From Syntrophomonas sp. DTU019 (GTDB lineage Bacteria; Bacillota; Syntrophomonadia; Syntrophomonadales; Syntrophomonadaceae), in assembly GCA_913757435.1 (NCBI GenBank), contig CAJYDM010000005.1:186001-250000 (forward strand): 64,000 bases of DNA. Direction: 5' to 3'. The translations under genes and the position numbers were made by a program. The notes beneath the pieces were generated by a model. The model made no database searches, was not told the origin of the DNA, and saw nothing but the letters and a program-made list of their open reading frames with translations. Shown here in pieces: positions 11,013-19,351 of this stretch; within the stretch, counting starts at the first letter, position 1, and each line of letters opens with the position of its first letter.

Positions 11013-11076
11013 TAACAAAGTGATATTGGTACATTTGGTCAGGCCGTAGGCTGGGCTCACTGAGCAGCGGAACACC
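11013..11076 (+). promoter_or_regulatory. Candidate structured leader RNA upstream of cation-efflux gene
   Basis: The predicted 5' UTR between the promoter and the terminator hairpin is G-rich and foldable (GGCCGTAGGCTGGGC..., then ACTGAGCAG and CGGAACACCG). Together with the terminator that follows, the arrangement looks like transcription attenuation by a metal-sensing riboswitch. The local motif ACTGAGCAG recalls the NiCo (czcD) riboswitch, but the region looks too short for its full four-way junction, so the class is not assigned. Confidence 0.35.
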
Positions 11077-11113
11077 GCGGGACTTCATTCAAATATGGAG
11101 TCCCGCTTTTTCT
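11077..11113 (+). terminator. Terminator/attenuator hairpin before cation-efflux gene
   Basis: GCGGGACT (11077-11084) pairs with AGTCCCGC (11099-11106), followed by TTTTTCTT. It sits between the promoter and the ATG at 11127, so it would stop transcription before the gene unless relieved. Confidence 0.7.
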
Positions 11114-11126
11114 TACGGAGGGTGCC

Positions 11127-12017
11127 ATGGATACGCAGATAAAAACCAAAGCAGCCGTTATTTCAGTAATAAGCAATCTGTTTCTGATGACTGCCAAATT
11201 CATAGTCGGATTCCTGACCGGCTCTATAAGTGTGATTTCCGAAGCCATCCACTCCGCCAATGATCTTTTGGCTTCGTTTATTGCCCTTTTTGCAGTCAGA
11301 GAATCCTCCAAACCACCTGATGACAGGCATCCTTTCGGTCATGGCAAAATTGAAAATATTTCCGGAACCATCGAAGCACTATTAATATTTCTGGCCGCTG
11401 CCTTAATTATTAAAGAGGCGGTGGAAAAAATCAGGTTCGGCGAAGGTGTCATTGAGCCTACCTGGGGATTGATTGTGATGGGCGTGTCCGTTGTCTTAAA
11501 TCTGGGTGTCTCAGAATACTTGCTGAGGGTTGCTAAAGAACACCATTCTATTGCACTGGAAGCCGATGGCATGCATCTTCGCACCGATGTCTATACATCT
11601 CTAGGCGTTTTTGCAGGTCTTTTGCTCATTAAGGTAACCGGGCTGCAGATCATCGATCCCATCGCAGCCATGGTGGTCGCCGGTCTCATTATCAAAGCGG
11701 CTTATGATCTTACCCAAAAGGCTTTCGTTCCCCTGCTGGACACCTCGTTGGAAGATCACCACCTTGAAGCGGTGCAATGCGTCCTGGCCGAATATGAGTA
11801 CAGATATCTGGAATATCATGATTTGCGCACCCGCCGTTCTGGGCGCGAAGCCCATATCGACCTGCATCTGGTCATAGATGCCCAGGCTAGCGTACAGGAG
11901 GCCCACGACCTGTGTGATTCCATTGAGAAGTCCATCGGGGAAAGAGTACCCTTTTCATCGGTTTTGATACATGTTGAACCGAGTGGCGAAATCAAGCAAA
12001 GGCTCCTGGAGCAATGA
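11127..12017 (+). CDS. Cation diffusion facilitator (CDF) metal-efflux transporter
   Basis: 296 residues. Membrane antiporter exporting divalent metals (Zn, Co, Ni, Fe or Mn) for a proton. TM2 carries SEAIHSANDLLASF, then RHPFGHGKIENISG, and TM5 has LEADGMHLRTDVYTSLGV; these supply the transport-site His/Asp residues. The C-terminal cytoplasmic CDF dimerisation domain covers about residues 215-290. ATG with ACGGAGGG upstream. The attenuator-like leader suggests metal-dependent control; specificity cannot be read from sequence alone. Confidence 0.9.
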   Translation: MDTQIKTKAAVISVISNLFLMTAKFIVGFLTGSISVISEAIHSANDLLASFIALFAVRESSKPPDDRHPFGHGKIENISGTIEALLIFLAAALIIKEAVEKIRFGEGVIEPTWGLIVMGVSVVLNLGVSEYLLRVAKEHHSIALEADGMHLRTDVYTSLGVFAGLLLIKVTGLQIIDPIAAMVVAGLIIKAAYDLTQKAFVPLLDTSLEDHHLEAVQCVLAEYEYRYLEYHDLRTRRSGREAHIDLHLVIDAQASVQEAHDLCDSIEKSIGERVPFSSVLIHVEPSGEIKQRLLEQ

Positions 12018-12097
12018 GCGGTGATGCAGGAATTTTGTCAAAAAGAAAGAAATATATGCTCATAGAAATGAAAACGTAGGGAAATGGGGTTGTTAGA

Positions 12098-12421
12098 ATG
12101 CAGGTTTATTTAATTGGAGCAGTGATTTTTTTGGCGGCTATGGTAACCTTTATCTTTCAGAATCCTGCTGCCGTGGAGATCAATTTTTTGACCTGGAGCA
12201 CTCCGCAGATATCATTGGCCCTGGTGGTATTGATCGCTGCCCTGGGCGGGGCATTGATAACCTTTCTATTGGATAGTGTCAGGTATTTTAAAATCGCCCG
12301 CACTATCAAGGACTTGCGCAACAACAACGGCACCCTGCAAAAGCAGATTCATGAGCTGCAAGCAGCCAAGGATAAGCTGGAAAAAGATGCTAATAAGAAT
12401 AGCGGTAGTACAACATCCTAA
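12098..12421 (+). CDS. LapA/DUF1049-family membrane protein
   Basis: 107 residues with two transmembrane helices (about 3-22 and 41-62) separated by NPAAVEINFLTWSTPQISLALVVLIAALGGALITFLL, the LapA (lipopolysaccharide assembly protein A) domain, and a C-terminal coiled coil (KDLRNNNGTLQKQIHELQAAKDKLEK). In Gram-positives the role is unknown. A possible ribosome site, AAATGGGG, precedes the ATG. Confidence 0.82.
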   Translation: MQVYLIGAVIFLAAMVTFIFQNPAAVEINFLTWSTPQISLALVVLIAALGGALITFLLDSVRYFKIARTIKDLRNNNGTLQKQIHELQAAKDKLEKDANKNSGSTTS

Positions 12422-12505
12422 CGCCAATGAAGGCACGTTTTTCACAATGCGAGGAATTAGGAATGCATTGATGAGAGCGTAGTAGGGGGCGATGACCCTA
12501 TCGCC

Positions 12506-12553
12506 GGGTGACAGATGGAGGCGTTCCTTTTTTGTCACAACTGTCTGTCACCC
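12506..12553. repeat. Palindrome, constant-loop family (GTGAC/GTCAC stem)
   Basis: Outer arms GGGTGACAGA (12506-12515) and TCTGTCACCC (12544-12553) are perfect complements. Inside, GTGAC (12508-12512) also pairs with GTCAC (12534-12538) around AGATGGAGGCGTTCCTTTTTT, the family loop. It lies in the LapA-lysA gap. Confidence 0.75.
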
Positions 12554-12578
12554 AAGGTAAGATAGGCGTGTTTTCATA

Positions 12579-12633
12579 TTTAATAACAGCCGAGAGAGCT
12601 CTCCCTGGGAAAAGGGAGGGCTTTTTGTATACC
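12579..12633 (+). terminator. Terminator-like hairpin, direct-repeat copy 1
   Basis: A 9-bp stem (12598-12606 with 12613-12621, loop GGGAAA) is followed by five T. The whole 55-bp stretch recurs as copy 2 at 12706-12760. Confidence 0.6.
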
Positions 12634-12705
12634 AGGACAATAGAGGTGGTATGGGGGCGCCCGCAATTACCGAAGATACGGTCTTTTAGTTAACATGTTG
12701 TCAAA

Positions 12706-12760
12706 TTTAATTACAGCCGACGGAGCTTTCCCTGGGAAAAGAGGGGGCCTTTTGTATACC
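12706..12760 (+). terminator. Terminator-like hairpin, direct-repeat copy 2
   Basis: 55-bp near-copy of 12579-12633, sharing TTTAATNACAGCCGA, CCCTGGGAAAAG and TTTTGTATACC, with a slightly changed stem. Two tandem attenuator-like hairpins lie 127 bp apart upstream of lysA, but both are upstream of the lysA promoter, so they may only terminate read-through from lapA. Confidence 0.5.
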
Positions 12761-12815
12761 TCAAGGGGATATGGTCAACTTCTTAGACCATTGTCTCGGC
12801 AGCATCATTCGCAAA

Positions 12816-12891
12816 CGTAGGGGCGGGGCTCTGCTCCGCCCGTAGGGGCAGGGCTCTGCTCCGCCCGTAGGGGCAGGTTTCCATGCCTGCC
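12816..12891. repeat. Three tandem 25-26 bp palindromic units
   Basis: Units at 12816-12840, 12841-12865 and 12866-12891, each beginning CGTAGGGGC and each able to fold (GGGGCGGGGCTCTGCTCCGCC type). The third has the variant GGCAGGTTTCCATGCCTGCC. This GTAGGGGC...GCCC type of short repeat is common in intergenic regions of many bacteria. Confidence 0.85.
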
Positions 12892-12965
12892 TGCTGTAAC
12901 GCAAATCAATTCCGACCAATGCTCTTATGTTCGATGCATGTATGCTGTATATCGGCCTGGGTTGG

Positions 12966-12995
12966 TTGACCCTGAATAACCCTAAATGATACAAT
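12966..12995 (+). promoter_or_regulatory. Promoter for lysA
   Basis: TTGACC (12966-12971) and extended TGATACAAT (hexamer 12990-12995) with an 18-bp spacer. Start of transcription expected near 13002, about 27 nt before the lysA start codon. Confidence 0.6.
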
Positions 12996-13028
12996 AGTCA
13001 CGATTTGGTGAGTGGGGAGCTGGAAATA

Positions 13029-14339
13029 TTGCATTTGACAGGCACTATGAAAATAAATGAATTTGGCAACCTGGAGATCGGAGGGGTAGACACCACTAAA
13101 CTGGTGGAGCAATATCAGACCCCGTTATGGGTCATTGATGAAACCGGTTTCCGGGAAAACTGCCGAGCTTTCCGCAATGCCTTTGAGGTATGTGGCGACA
13201 ATCTGGTACTATATGCCAGCAAGGCTCTGTGCAACACAGCCCTATGTAAAATCGTGGCTGAAGAGGGCCTGGGGCTGGACGTAGTCTCTGGCGGAGAACT
13301 GTACACCGCTATGAACGCCGGCTTTCCCCTGGAAAAGGTCTATTTTCACGGCAACAATAAATCTCCGCAAGAATTGGAAATGGCGGTGGCCTCGGGAGTG
13401 GGCCGGATGGTAGTCGACAACTTTCAGGAATTAGAGACCTTGAACGACATTTGTACGGAACGGGCGGTCCGGCAGGATATTCTGCTGCGTATCACTCCCG
13501 GTGTCGAAGCCCATACCCATGAATTTATCAAGACCGGACAAATCGACTCCAAATTTGGATTTACCCTGCCCGGCGGTCAGGCTATGGAAGCAGTGCAGGC
13601 GGCCTTGAAGTGTGAGGCATTGCGCTTGGTGGGACTGCATTGTCATATAGGCTCGCAGATATTTGAAATGGAATCCTTTGAACACGCGGTCGACTTGATG
13701 ATGCAGTTCATGGCTGAGGTGAAACAACTAACCGCTCATGAATTCGATGAACTTGATATTGGAGGGGGATTTGGGATCTACTATTTCCCCGGTGACGAGC
13801 CCGGCAAACCGTGTGATTGGGCTCAGACAGTGAATGCAGCGGTACAAGCCCGAGCGGCTCAATACGGTTTAAAAAGACCGCGCATTATTACAGAGCCAGG
13901 CCGGGCCATTGTCGGACCGGCAGGGATAACCCTGTATACCATCGGCTCTAGCAAAGAAGTTCCAGGCATTCGAAAGTATGTCGCGGTGGATGGTGGCATG
14001 ACCGATAATCCACGGCCTGCCTTGTATGACAGCAAATACTTGGCGGTCATAGCCAACAAAGCGAACCTGGAGGCCACGGAACTGGTCTCCATCGCCGGCA
14101 AATGCTGCGAATCAGGGGATATGCTGATTTGGGATGCCAGGCTGGCCCCAGTGGAAAGCGGCGATATACTGGCGGTTTTTGCCACCGGCGCATACAATTA
14201 CGCCATGTCCAGCAATTACAACCGCCTGCCCAGACCGGCCATGGTGCTGGTCAAAGATGGCAAATCCTATCCGATTCTCAAGCGTGAGACCTATCAGGAT
14301 ATCGTCCGCAACGACCTGTTGCCAGAATATCTCAAGTAA
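13029..14339 (+). CDS. lysA: Diaminopimelate decarboxylase
   Basis: About 436 residues. PLP-dependent group IV decarboxylase converting meso-diaminopimelate to lysine. PLP-lysine context VLYASKALCN, substrate/PLP loop GLHCHIGSQI, glycine-rich FDELDIGGGFGI, EPGRAIVGPAG and the CCESGDML active-site Cys are present. Start is TTG 13029: it gives MHLTGTMKINEFGNLEIGG, matching the family N-terminus, with GGGGAG upstream; ATG 13047 is the alternative and TTG 13005 is unlikely. It stands alone with its own promoter and terminator. Confidence 0.95.
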   Translation: MHLTGTMKINEFGNLEIGGVDTTKLVEQYQTPLWVIDETGFRENCRAFRNAFEVCGDNLVLYASKALCNTALCKIVAEEGLGLDVVSGGELYTAMNAGFPLEKVYFHGNNKSPQELEMAVASGVGRMVVDNFQELETLNDICTERAVRQDILLRITPGVEAHTHEFIKTGQIDSKFGFTLPGGQAMEAVQAALKCEALRLVGLHCHIGSQIFEMESFEHAVDLMMQFMAEVKQLTAHEFDELDIGGGFGIYYFPGDEPGKPCDWAQTVNAAVQARAAQYGLKRPRIITEPGRAIVGPAGITLYTIGSSKEVPGIRKYVAVDGGMTDNPRPALYDSKYLAVIANKANLEATELVSIAGKCCESGDMLIWDARLAPVESGDILAVFATGAYNYAMSSNYNRLPRPAMVLVKDGKSYPILKRETYQDIVRNDLLPEYLK

Positions 14340-14389
14340 ACCTAATTTCAATTGCTACCTTAATATAGCATAAACGTATGTATCACCGC

Positions 14390-14412
14390 GGGGACCAGCA
14401 GGTCCCCTTTTG
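14390..14412 (+). terminator. Terminator after lysA
   Basis: GGGGACC (14390-14396), loop AGCA, GGTCCCC (14401-14407), then TTTTG. Confidence 0.75.
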
Positions 14413-14539
14413 TGCGTTTATCCCGATATTTTATGTTTTTTGGCAGGAGATTATGGATCCCCTAGCGAAGATTTAGAAAAAAGATAATATTATGCCAAAA
14501 TATTCTATAGTTTGGTAAGAGAGAGGTAAGCAGCAGATA

Positions 14540-15688
14540 ATGTATAGATGTGCGTATCCGAGGAATATTGCCTTAGTCATGTTAATGCTTTTTATGCTGA
14601 CTATACTATTTCCCGTCCTTCAGCCGTGTACAGCAGCCAATTTTTTATCCAGTTACCAGATACTGAAACAAGATTATTCGGAAGTGGTTGACAATATCGT
14701 CGCCGGTGGAGCTTCCGAGGACGACATAGAATCGTTTCTGAAAGACCTGGAGAGCACCGTTGCCGAATACGGCACCCTCACCGAAGAGAACTTTGATTCC
14801 ATCATGTATCAATCCTTCCAGGAAGTTGTACTGTGGCGCAAGCACCGTACTTTCTTTAATGCCCTGCTGACCAGCTACGGGGATGAAATCGACTACACCA
14901 AGGAAAACAAAGAACTGCACCCTTCTTTGATGCCAATACATGATGCCATCATGGAGGTTTTACTGAGCAGTGAGGAGGAAGACCCCAAAGATCCGGGCAC
15001 TGAACCTAATTCGCCTGGAGGCGGGGGAGGGGGAGGAGGCTCATCCTCAGGCGACAAAAACGATCAGGAAAAGCCTAAGCCAGTCCAGGATATTATCCCT
15101 ACCCCGGCTCTGGTTAAGAGCCCGTTCACAGATATCGTCGATCACTGGGCTGAAGATGCCATTACTGAGGCCTCCCAAAAGGGGCTAGTGGCTGGCATGA
15201 CCCCGGCCCAGTTCAGTCCTCAGACACCCATCACCAGAGCACAATTCGCAACCTTGATGCTGCAGGCTTTGGGGCAGCAGCCCGGTTCTTATAACCAGAG
15301 CAGGTTCGATGACGTTCCGCTCACCGCCTGGTATTGCAACGCTGTTAATCAAGCTGCCGATTTGGGCATAGTAGACGGCTACAGCCAGACTCAATTTGGA
15401 CCTGAAGATCCCATAACCCGAGAGCAGATCAGCGTGATCATCAGTCGTGCTCTGCTGTTACGTGAAAAAGGGGCCAAGGTTAGTGAAAGCCAGATCCCGC
15501 TGATCCTCAGTGCGTTTTCCGACCAGAGTCAAATCTCCCCATGGGCTAGATCAGGAGTGGCATTCTGTCTTACCAACGAAATCATGGCCGGTCGGGGTCA
15601 AGGTATTTTTGCTCCCGCACAGGATTCCACTCGTGCTGAAGCAACGGTAGTAATTTTAAAAGTATATCAGTTGTTACATGAGGTTTAG
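14540..15688 (+). CDS. Secreted SLH-domain protein
   Basis: 382 residues. N-terminal signal peptide (hydrophobic residues about 9-28), a helical region of about 120 residues with no recognised fold, a glycine-rich linker (PGGGGGGGGSSSG near 165-175), then three S-layer homology repeats (about 196-245, 255-305 and 325-378), with motifs such as FTDIVDHWAEDAITEA, ITRAQFATLMLQALG and ITREQISVIISRAL. SLH domains bind pyruvylated secondary cell-wall polymer, so this is anchored on the outer cell wall. It has the same design as the larger protein downstream. Confidence 0.88.
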   Translation: MYRCAYPRNIALVMLMLFMLTILFPVLQPCTAANFLSSYQILKQDYSEVVDNIVAGGASEDDIESFLKDLESTVAEYGTLTEENFDSIMYQSFQEVVLWRKHRTFFNALLTSYGDEIDYTKENKELHPSLMPIHDAIMEVLLSSEEEDPKDPGTEPNSPGGGGGGGGSSSGDKNDQEKPKPVQDIIPTPALVKSPFTDIVDHWAEDAITEASQKGLVAGMTPAQFSPQTPITRAQFATLMLQALGQQPGSYNQSRFDDVPLTAWYCNAVNQAADLGIVDGYSQTQFGPEDPITREQISVIISRALLLREKGAKVSESQIPLILSAFSDQSQISPWARSGVAFCLTNEIMAGRGQGIFAPAQDSTRAEATVVILKVYQLLHEV

Positions 15689-15875
15689 TACATTATAGTT
15701 TCAACCGATATACCTGTAAGAGCCCTTTAGACTGGGTGCTTAACCAGCATGCGGTTTTTAGGGAATTTGTTTTGGACCAACAGTTGGTATGGGAAAAAGG
15801 CTGCGGTACAGCTTGGCGAAAGCAGTCTCAAGGTAGTAAGGTGCGATAAACAAGGGTATTACGGAGGGGGGGTAA

Positions 15876-15929
15876 ATGGCTGTCCAGAATTTGTACTTTT
15901 TGGAAGGGAGGAGCAGATTATCAAAATGA
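15876..15929 (+). CDS. Short leader ORF (17 codons) overlapping the SLH protein start
   Basis: ATG at 15876 follows a very strong ACGGAGGGGGG ribosome site and encodes MAVQNLYFLEGRSRLSK. Its TGA (15927-15929) overlaps the ATG (15926) of the large SLH protein as ATGA. This arrangement indicates translational coupling or a leader peptide controlling the surface protein. The main gene has only a distant RBS of its own (GGGAGGAG about 12 bp upstream, inside the leader ORF). Confidence 0.5.
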   Translation: MAVQNLYFLEGRSRLSK

Positions 15930-18900
15930 AATGGATGCGAAAACCAGGTTTTGTGTTGTTGCTAGCTTTGTTTTGTATTTTCTCTATGACCAATTACGCT
16001 GCTGCGGACGCTATTGATGACATGGTCGCTCAAATGCAGGAGATTTACGGATTCATGAGTGATTATGACAAGGACAATATTAGCGCGGCGCGCGATGAAC
16101 TGCAGAGTTTTGCAACCGACGATACCGATCCCCAATGGGATGATGTTCTTAATGACCTTTTGACCAATCAGGTGATCCTCAGATTCGGTGATGAGACTGC
16201 TGCCCGGGCCGCAGCTCAGGATATTGTGACCGGACTGGGCAATGTCTATTATTCCACTGACTCCACACAATTGAGAACCACCCTGGAGGACTTCAAAGAC
16301 AAGTATAATGATGAATTCAAGACCCTCTTCGGGGACGATATCACCTTGGATGAGCTCTATGGGTTATTCTTCGATGCCCGCGAAGCGCTGCCTGGCGCTT
16401 TCAGTGAATCACAAGCTGGCTTGCTGGCCACCGAGGACAACCAGTATCTGCTGGAGAAAATGCCGAATTACCTGGTAGCGGCAATGGATGACGCCTTATC
16501 GCTGCCCGAGAATTTAACTTTTAGCGGCAGGTTGTCAGCGATCGGCTGGTCCTCATCCATGTTGATTAACCAACAAGAAGCCCTGGCCGAAATAGTGGAT
16601 ACCGCCGGAAACGCCAGGATCTCATTGGCATTGGCCGCGGTTCGCTCTGAGACCGTGCTGGAGGCAGGCCCTACTACCTTACAGGTGGGAAGCAGTACAG
16701 ACGTGGATGAGTACACCATTAAAATAATGGGACGCTATGCCACCGACCTGGTAGCCTGGGCAAGCGCTGATTCCAGTGTGGTTGACATAGGCGAGGACCC
16801 CGATACCGGGAATTTTGTCATTGAAGCCATAGCTCCGGGCGAGACCGAGTTGATTGTGTACCGTGACTATGATGGCGCTGACCCGGATTATGACTGGTTA
16901 TACAAGTTTACTGTGACGGTGGAAGGGTCGGGGCCCCCCAGCAGCGAAAAGGCAATACTTGGGGTCTTGAAAGTAGAGGACTTTAGTTCCGGTTCAGCAG
17001 TTGAGTTGCAACACTATAACGACAGTACTGATTTCGTAACCCATAAAGTAACTATAACTCTTCCCTACGGAAGCGTTCTTACAGATCTGGCTCCGTATTT
17101 CGATTTATCAATAGGTGCAACCATTGACCCTGTTAATGGAACCAGACTAGACTTTACCAATCCACAAACCTATACGGTTACTGCCGAGGACGGTTCAACC
17201 CAGGATTGGTCAGTAACCATTCAAGTCGGTGAGAGCGAAGTTACTACCATTCAGGTTATAACCGGCCATGACGATGTCGTTAAGCACGTCGACAACAGTA
17301 CAGATGCAGAAAGGGTTTTTGTTGCAAACGGGACCACTGTAAGCCAACTCCTGGCTGGCATTGAAGCCACTGATGGTTCCCCGCAGGAATACACTGTAAC
17401 CCGCAACGGAACGGTTCAAGCGGGTGATACGGTTCTAGCCGCCGGGGATATACTTGAGGTACAGGCCGATAATCCCAATCCGGCATTCTCGGCCAGCTAC
17501 GATATTAAGATTGCCCTGTTTATAAACGGTGGGAGCTTGAACGCGGCTACCCGGGGAATGCCATATGAATGGCAGCTTGCTATGGCTACCGGGGGCGGAG
17601 TTGGGACTATTACTTGGGAAATTGATGCAGGATCAACTGTTCCTCCGGGATTGGCTTTGAATGAGGCTACCGGAGCCCTGACTGGCACACCCACAGCAGC
17701 AGGTGACTACAGTTTCACCGTCATTGCGCGTGATAATCAGGCTCCTGCTCCTGTGTCTACGGCAACAGCTGATTATACCCTGAAGGTATATGAGCCAGCT
17801 TTGCTAATCGACTTGACCATCAGCCAGGGAACTCTGACCCCGACATTTGATCCAGAGACATTTGATTACACTGCCTCAGTTGCGAATTCGGTAAAATCAG
17901 TGACTATTGAAACTGTTTCTAATGTAGGTTTGACTGCATCAGGAACTGGTACCTTCGACCTCGTAGTCGGAGCTAATACTTTTGAAATCGATGTAACTGG
18001 TGCAGGATATGGTGCCACAACCTATACCATCGTTATCACTAGGAAATCTTCCAGTGGCGGTGGTGGCGGAGGAGGCCTCTCAGGCTTTGCCATCCGCACC
18101 AGCGGAACCACAGCGGAAATGTACAACATGGTGGTCGATATACCTGAGGGTGCAGTAGATGAGGACACCAGAGGGGACATTGAGCGCTTGGACAATGATG
18201 AGATCAACGCCCCTGAGGACAGCGTTATCCTGGGCTACATCTACGAGTTTAGCAAAGAAGCCCCGGGTAACTTTCTCGAACCGGTCAACATTAAACTGCC
18301 ATACGACAAGGGTGCAGTAGACATCGACAAATACACCTTATCCATCTACAGATTTGATGAAGATGCGGATGAATGGGTGGAGCTGGAAAATGTAGAAGTG
18401 AAGACGTACAGTATCAACGGCGAAACCTTCAAAACTGGCTACTTCGCTGTAATTGCAACTGAGAAATCGGTTGAACCGCCGGTGGAGCCACCGGTAGAAC
18501 CGGATCCAGTTTTACTGACTGACATCAGCGGACATTGGGCTGAAAATGCTATCCAGAGCCTGGTAGGAATGGATGCTATTGCTGGCTATCCCGATAAAAC
18601 CTTCAGGCCGGACAACACCATCACCAGAGCGGAATTCGCCACCGTGTTGGTCAAGGCCTTCGACCTGCCGGACGGACAGGGTAAGGTGTTCAATGACACT
18701 ACCACCCACTGGGCCAAGGACTACATCTCAGCCGCTTATGCAGCCGGTATTATCCAGGGCTATGACGATACCCGTTTCGGACCGGATGATCTCATCACCC
18801 GCGAGCAAATGGCAATCATGATCGTCAAGGCTGCCAAACTGCAGCAAGCCAGCGGACAGCTGAGTTTCGCCGATAGTGGCAAAGTCTCAGTCTGGGCCTA

Positions 18901-19024
18901 CAGCTGGGTAATGAGTGCGGTGAACAACCAGCTGATGAGTGGTTATGAGGACAATACCTTCCGGCCTCAGAACAATGCTACCAGGGCGGAAGCCGTAACC
19001 GTCATCTACAACGCATTGAATTAG
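15926..19024 (+). CDS. Large secreted SLH protein with Ig-like and cadherin-like domains
   Basis: About 1032 residues from ATG 15926, which gives a clean signal peptide (MKWMRKPGFVLLLALFCIFSMTNYAAAD); the frame is open further upstream but without a signal-like start. After a helical N-terminal region come a Big2-like segment (LQVGSSTDVDEYTIKIMG), a cadherin-like or Ig-like stretch with QTYTVTAEDGSTQDWSVTIQV, a putative Ig domain (PPGLALNEATGALTGTPTAAGDYSFTV), a cadherin-like beta-sandwich (LTPTFDPETFDYTASV), a poly-Gly linker, a ZU5-like stretch (VVDIPEGAVDEDTRGDI), a Pro-rich linker and three C-terminal SLH repeats (about the last 165 residues). A likely S-layer or adhesin/scaffold protein exposed on the cell surface. 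Confidence 0.88.
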   Translation: MKWMRKPGFVLLLALFCIFSMTNYAAADAIDDMVAQMQEIYGFMSDYDKDNISAARDELQSFATDDTDPQWDDVLNDLLTNQVILRFGDETAARAAAQDIVTGLGNVYYSTDSTQLRTTLEDFKDKYNDEFKTLFGDDITLDELYGLFFDAREALPGAFSESQAGLLATEDNQYLLEKMPNYLVAAMDDALSLPENLTFSGRLSAIGWSSSMLINQQEALAEIVDTAGNARISLALAAVRSETVLEAGPTTLQVGSSTDVDEYTIKIMGRYATDLVAWASADSSVVDIGEDPDTGNFVIEAIAPGETELIVYRDYDGADPDYDWLYKFTVTVEGSGPPSSEKAILGVLKVEDFSSGSAVELQHYNDSTDFVTHKVTITLPYGSVLTDLAPYFDLSIGATIDPVNGTRLDFTNPQTYTVTAEDGSTQDWSVTIQVGESEVTTIQVITGHDDVVKHVDNSTDAERVFVANGTTVSQLLAGIEATDGSPQEYTVTRNGTVQAGDTVLAAGDILEVQADNPNPAFSASYDIKIALFINGGSLNAATRGMPYEWQLAMATGGGVGTITWEIDAGSTVPPGLALNEATGALTGTPTAAGDYSFTVIARDNQAPAPVSTATADYTLKVYEPALLIDLTISQGTLTPTFDPETFDYTASVANSVKSVTIETVSNVGLTASGTGTFDLVVGANTFEIDVTGAGYGATTYTIVITRKSSSGGGGGGGLSGFAIRTSGTTAEMYNMVVDIPEGAVDEDTRGDIERLDNDEINAPEDSVILGYIYEFSKEAPGNFLEPVNIKLPYDKGAVDIDKYTLSIYRFDEDADEWVELENVEVKTYSINGETFKTGYFAVIATEKSVEPPVEPPVEPDPVLLTDISGHWAENAIQSLVGMDAIAGYPDKTFRPDNTITRAEFATVLVKAFDLPDGQGKVFNDTTTHWAKDYISAAYAAGIIQGYDDTRFGPDDLITREQMAIMIVKAAKLQQASGQLSFADSGKVSVWAYSWVMSAVNNQLMSGYEDNTFRPQNNATRAEAVTVIYNALN

Positions 19025-19043
19025 TACTTCAATAGAACCTACT

Positions 19044-19080
19044 GGCTCCTTCGGGTAAGCAGCCCGAAGGAGCCTTTTTT
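19044..19080 (+). terminator. Strong terminator after SLH gene
   Basis: A 12-bp perfect stem, GGCTCCTTCGGG (19044-19055) with CCCGAAGGAGCC (19063-19074), followed by TTTTTT. Confidence 0.9.
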
Positions 19081-19083
19081 CGA

Positions 19084-19310
19084 CCCAACAGAGGGACGTC
19101 AGACTGTGTAAAAACTATTCTACGTTTTTTGGGCGCCCCACTTTTGGCTGTTTTAGGGCTGATATATGGGATGGGGGCTGGCATTTAGTTCCTAGTGGCA
19201 CGACTGTCCCCCACTATGAGAGCACAGTCCATGAATTCGAGCACTTTTCGCACGGTCTGACGTTCTTTTTGTTGGCTGTTAAGCCAACAAAAGGAACGTC
19301 CCTCTGTTGG
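19084..19310. repeat. Constant-loop palindrome interrupted by a MITE
   Basis: CCCAACAGAGGGACGT at 19084-19099 continues, after a 160-bp insertion, at 19260 as ACGTTCTTTTTGTTGG; its mirror half is 19284-19310 (CCAAC...GTTGG). With the insertion and one ACGT copy removed, the two arms pair over about 30 bp with a single mismatch. This is the same unit type as at 1592-1649. Confidence 0.85.
19100..19259. mobile_element. 160-bp MITE-like element with TIRs and ACGT target duplication
   Basis: The insert starts CAGACTGTGTAAAAA and ends with the reverse complement of CAGACCGTGCGAAAA (consensus terminal inverted repeat CAGACYGTGYRAAAA, 12 of 15 identical). It is flanked by direct repeats ACGT (19096-19099 and 19260-19263). 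It has no transposase, so it is a non-autonomous element mobilised in trans by an unidentified IS with similar ends. Confidence 0.8.
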
Positions 19311-19351
19311 GTACTGTTGGGTGCCTCTGCGGTGCGGGCAATGGGCAGGTA

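Noticed and set aside
12816-12891. CRISPR array from three tandem short repeats
   Set aside because: Units are directly adjacent with no unique spacers and are palindromic; this is a tandem intergenic repeat.
15689-15875. Cyclic-di-GMP-type riboswitch before the SLH gene
   Set aside because: I looked for the conserved aptamer blocks and did not find them; only the leader ORF is supported.
15749-15925. Extended N-terminus of the large SLH protein
   Set aside because: The frame is open, but starting at 15749 would bury the signal peptide 60 residues in; the start at 15926 gives a normal signal sequence.
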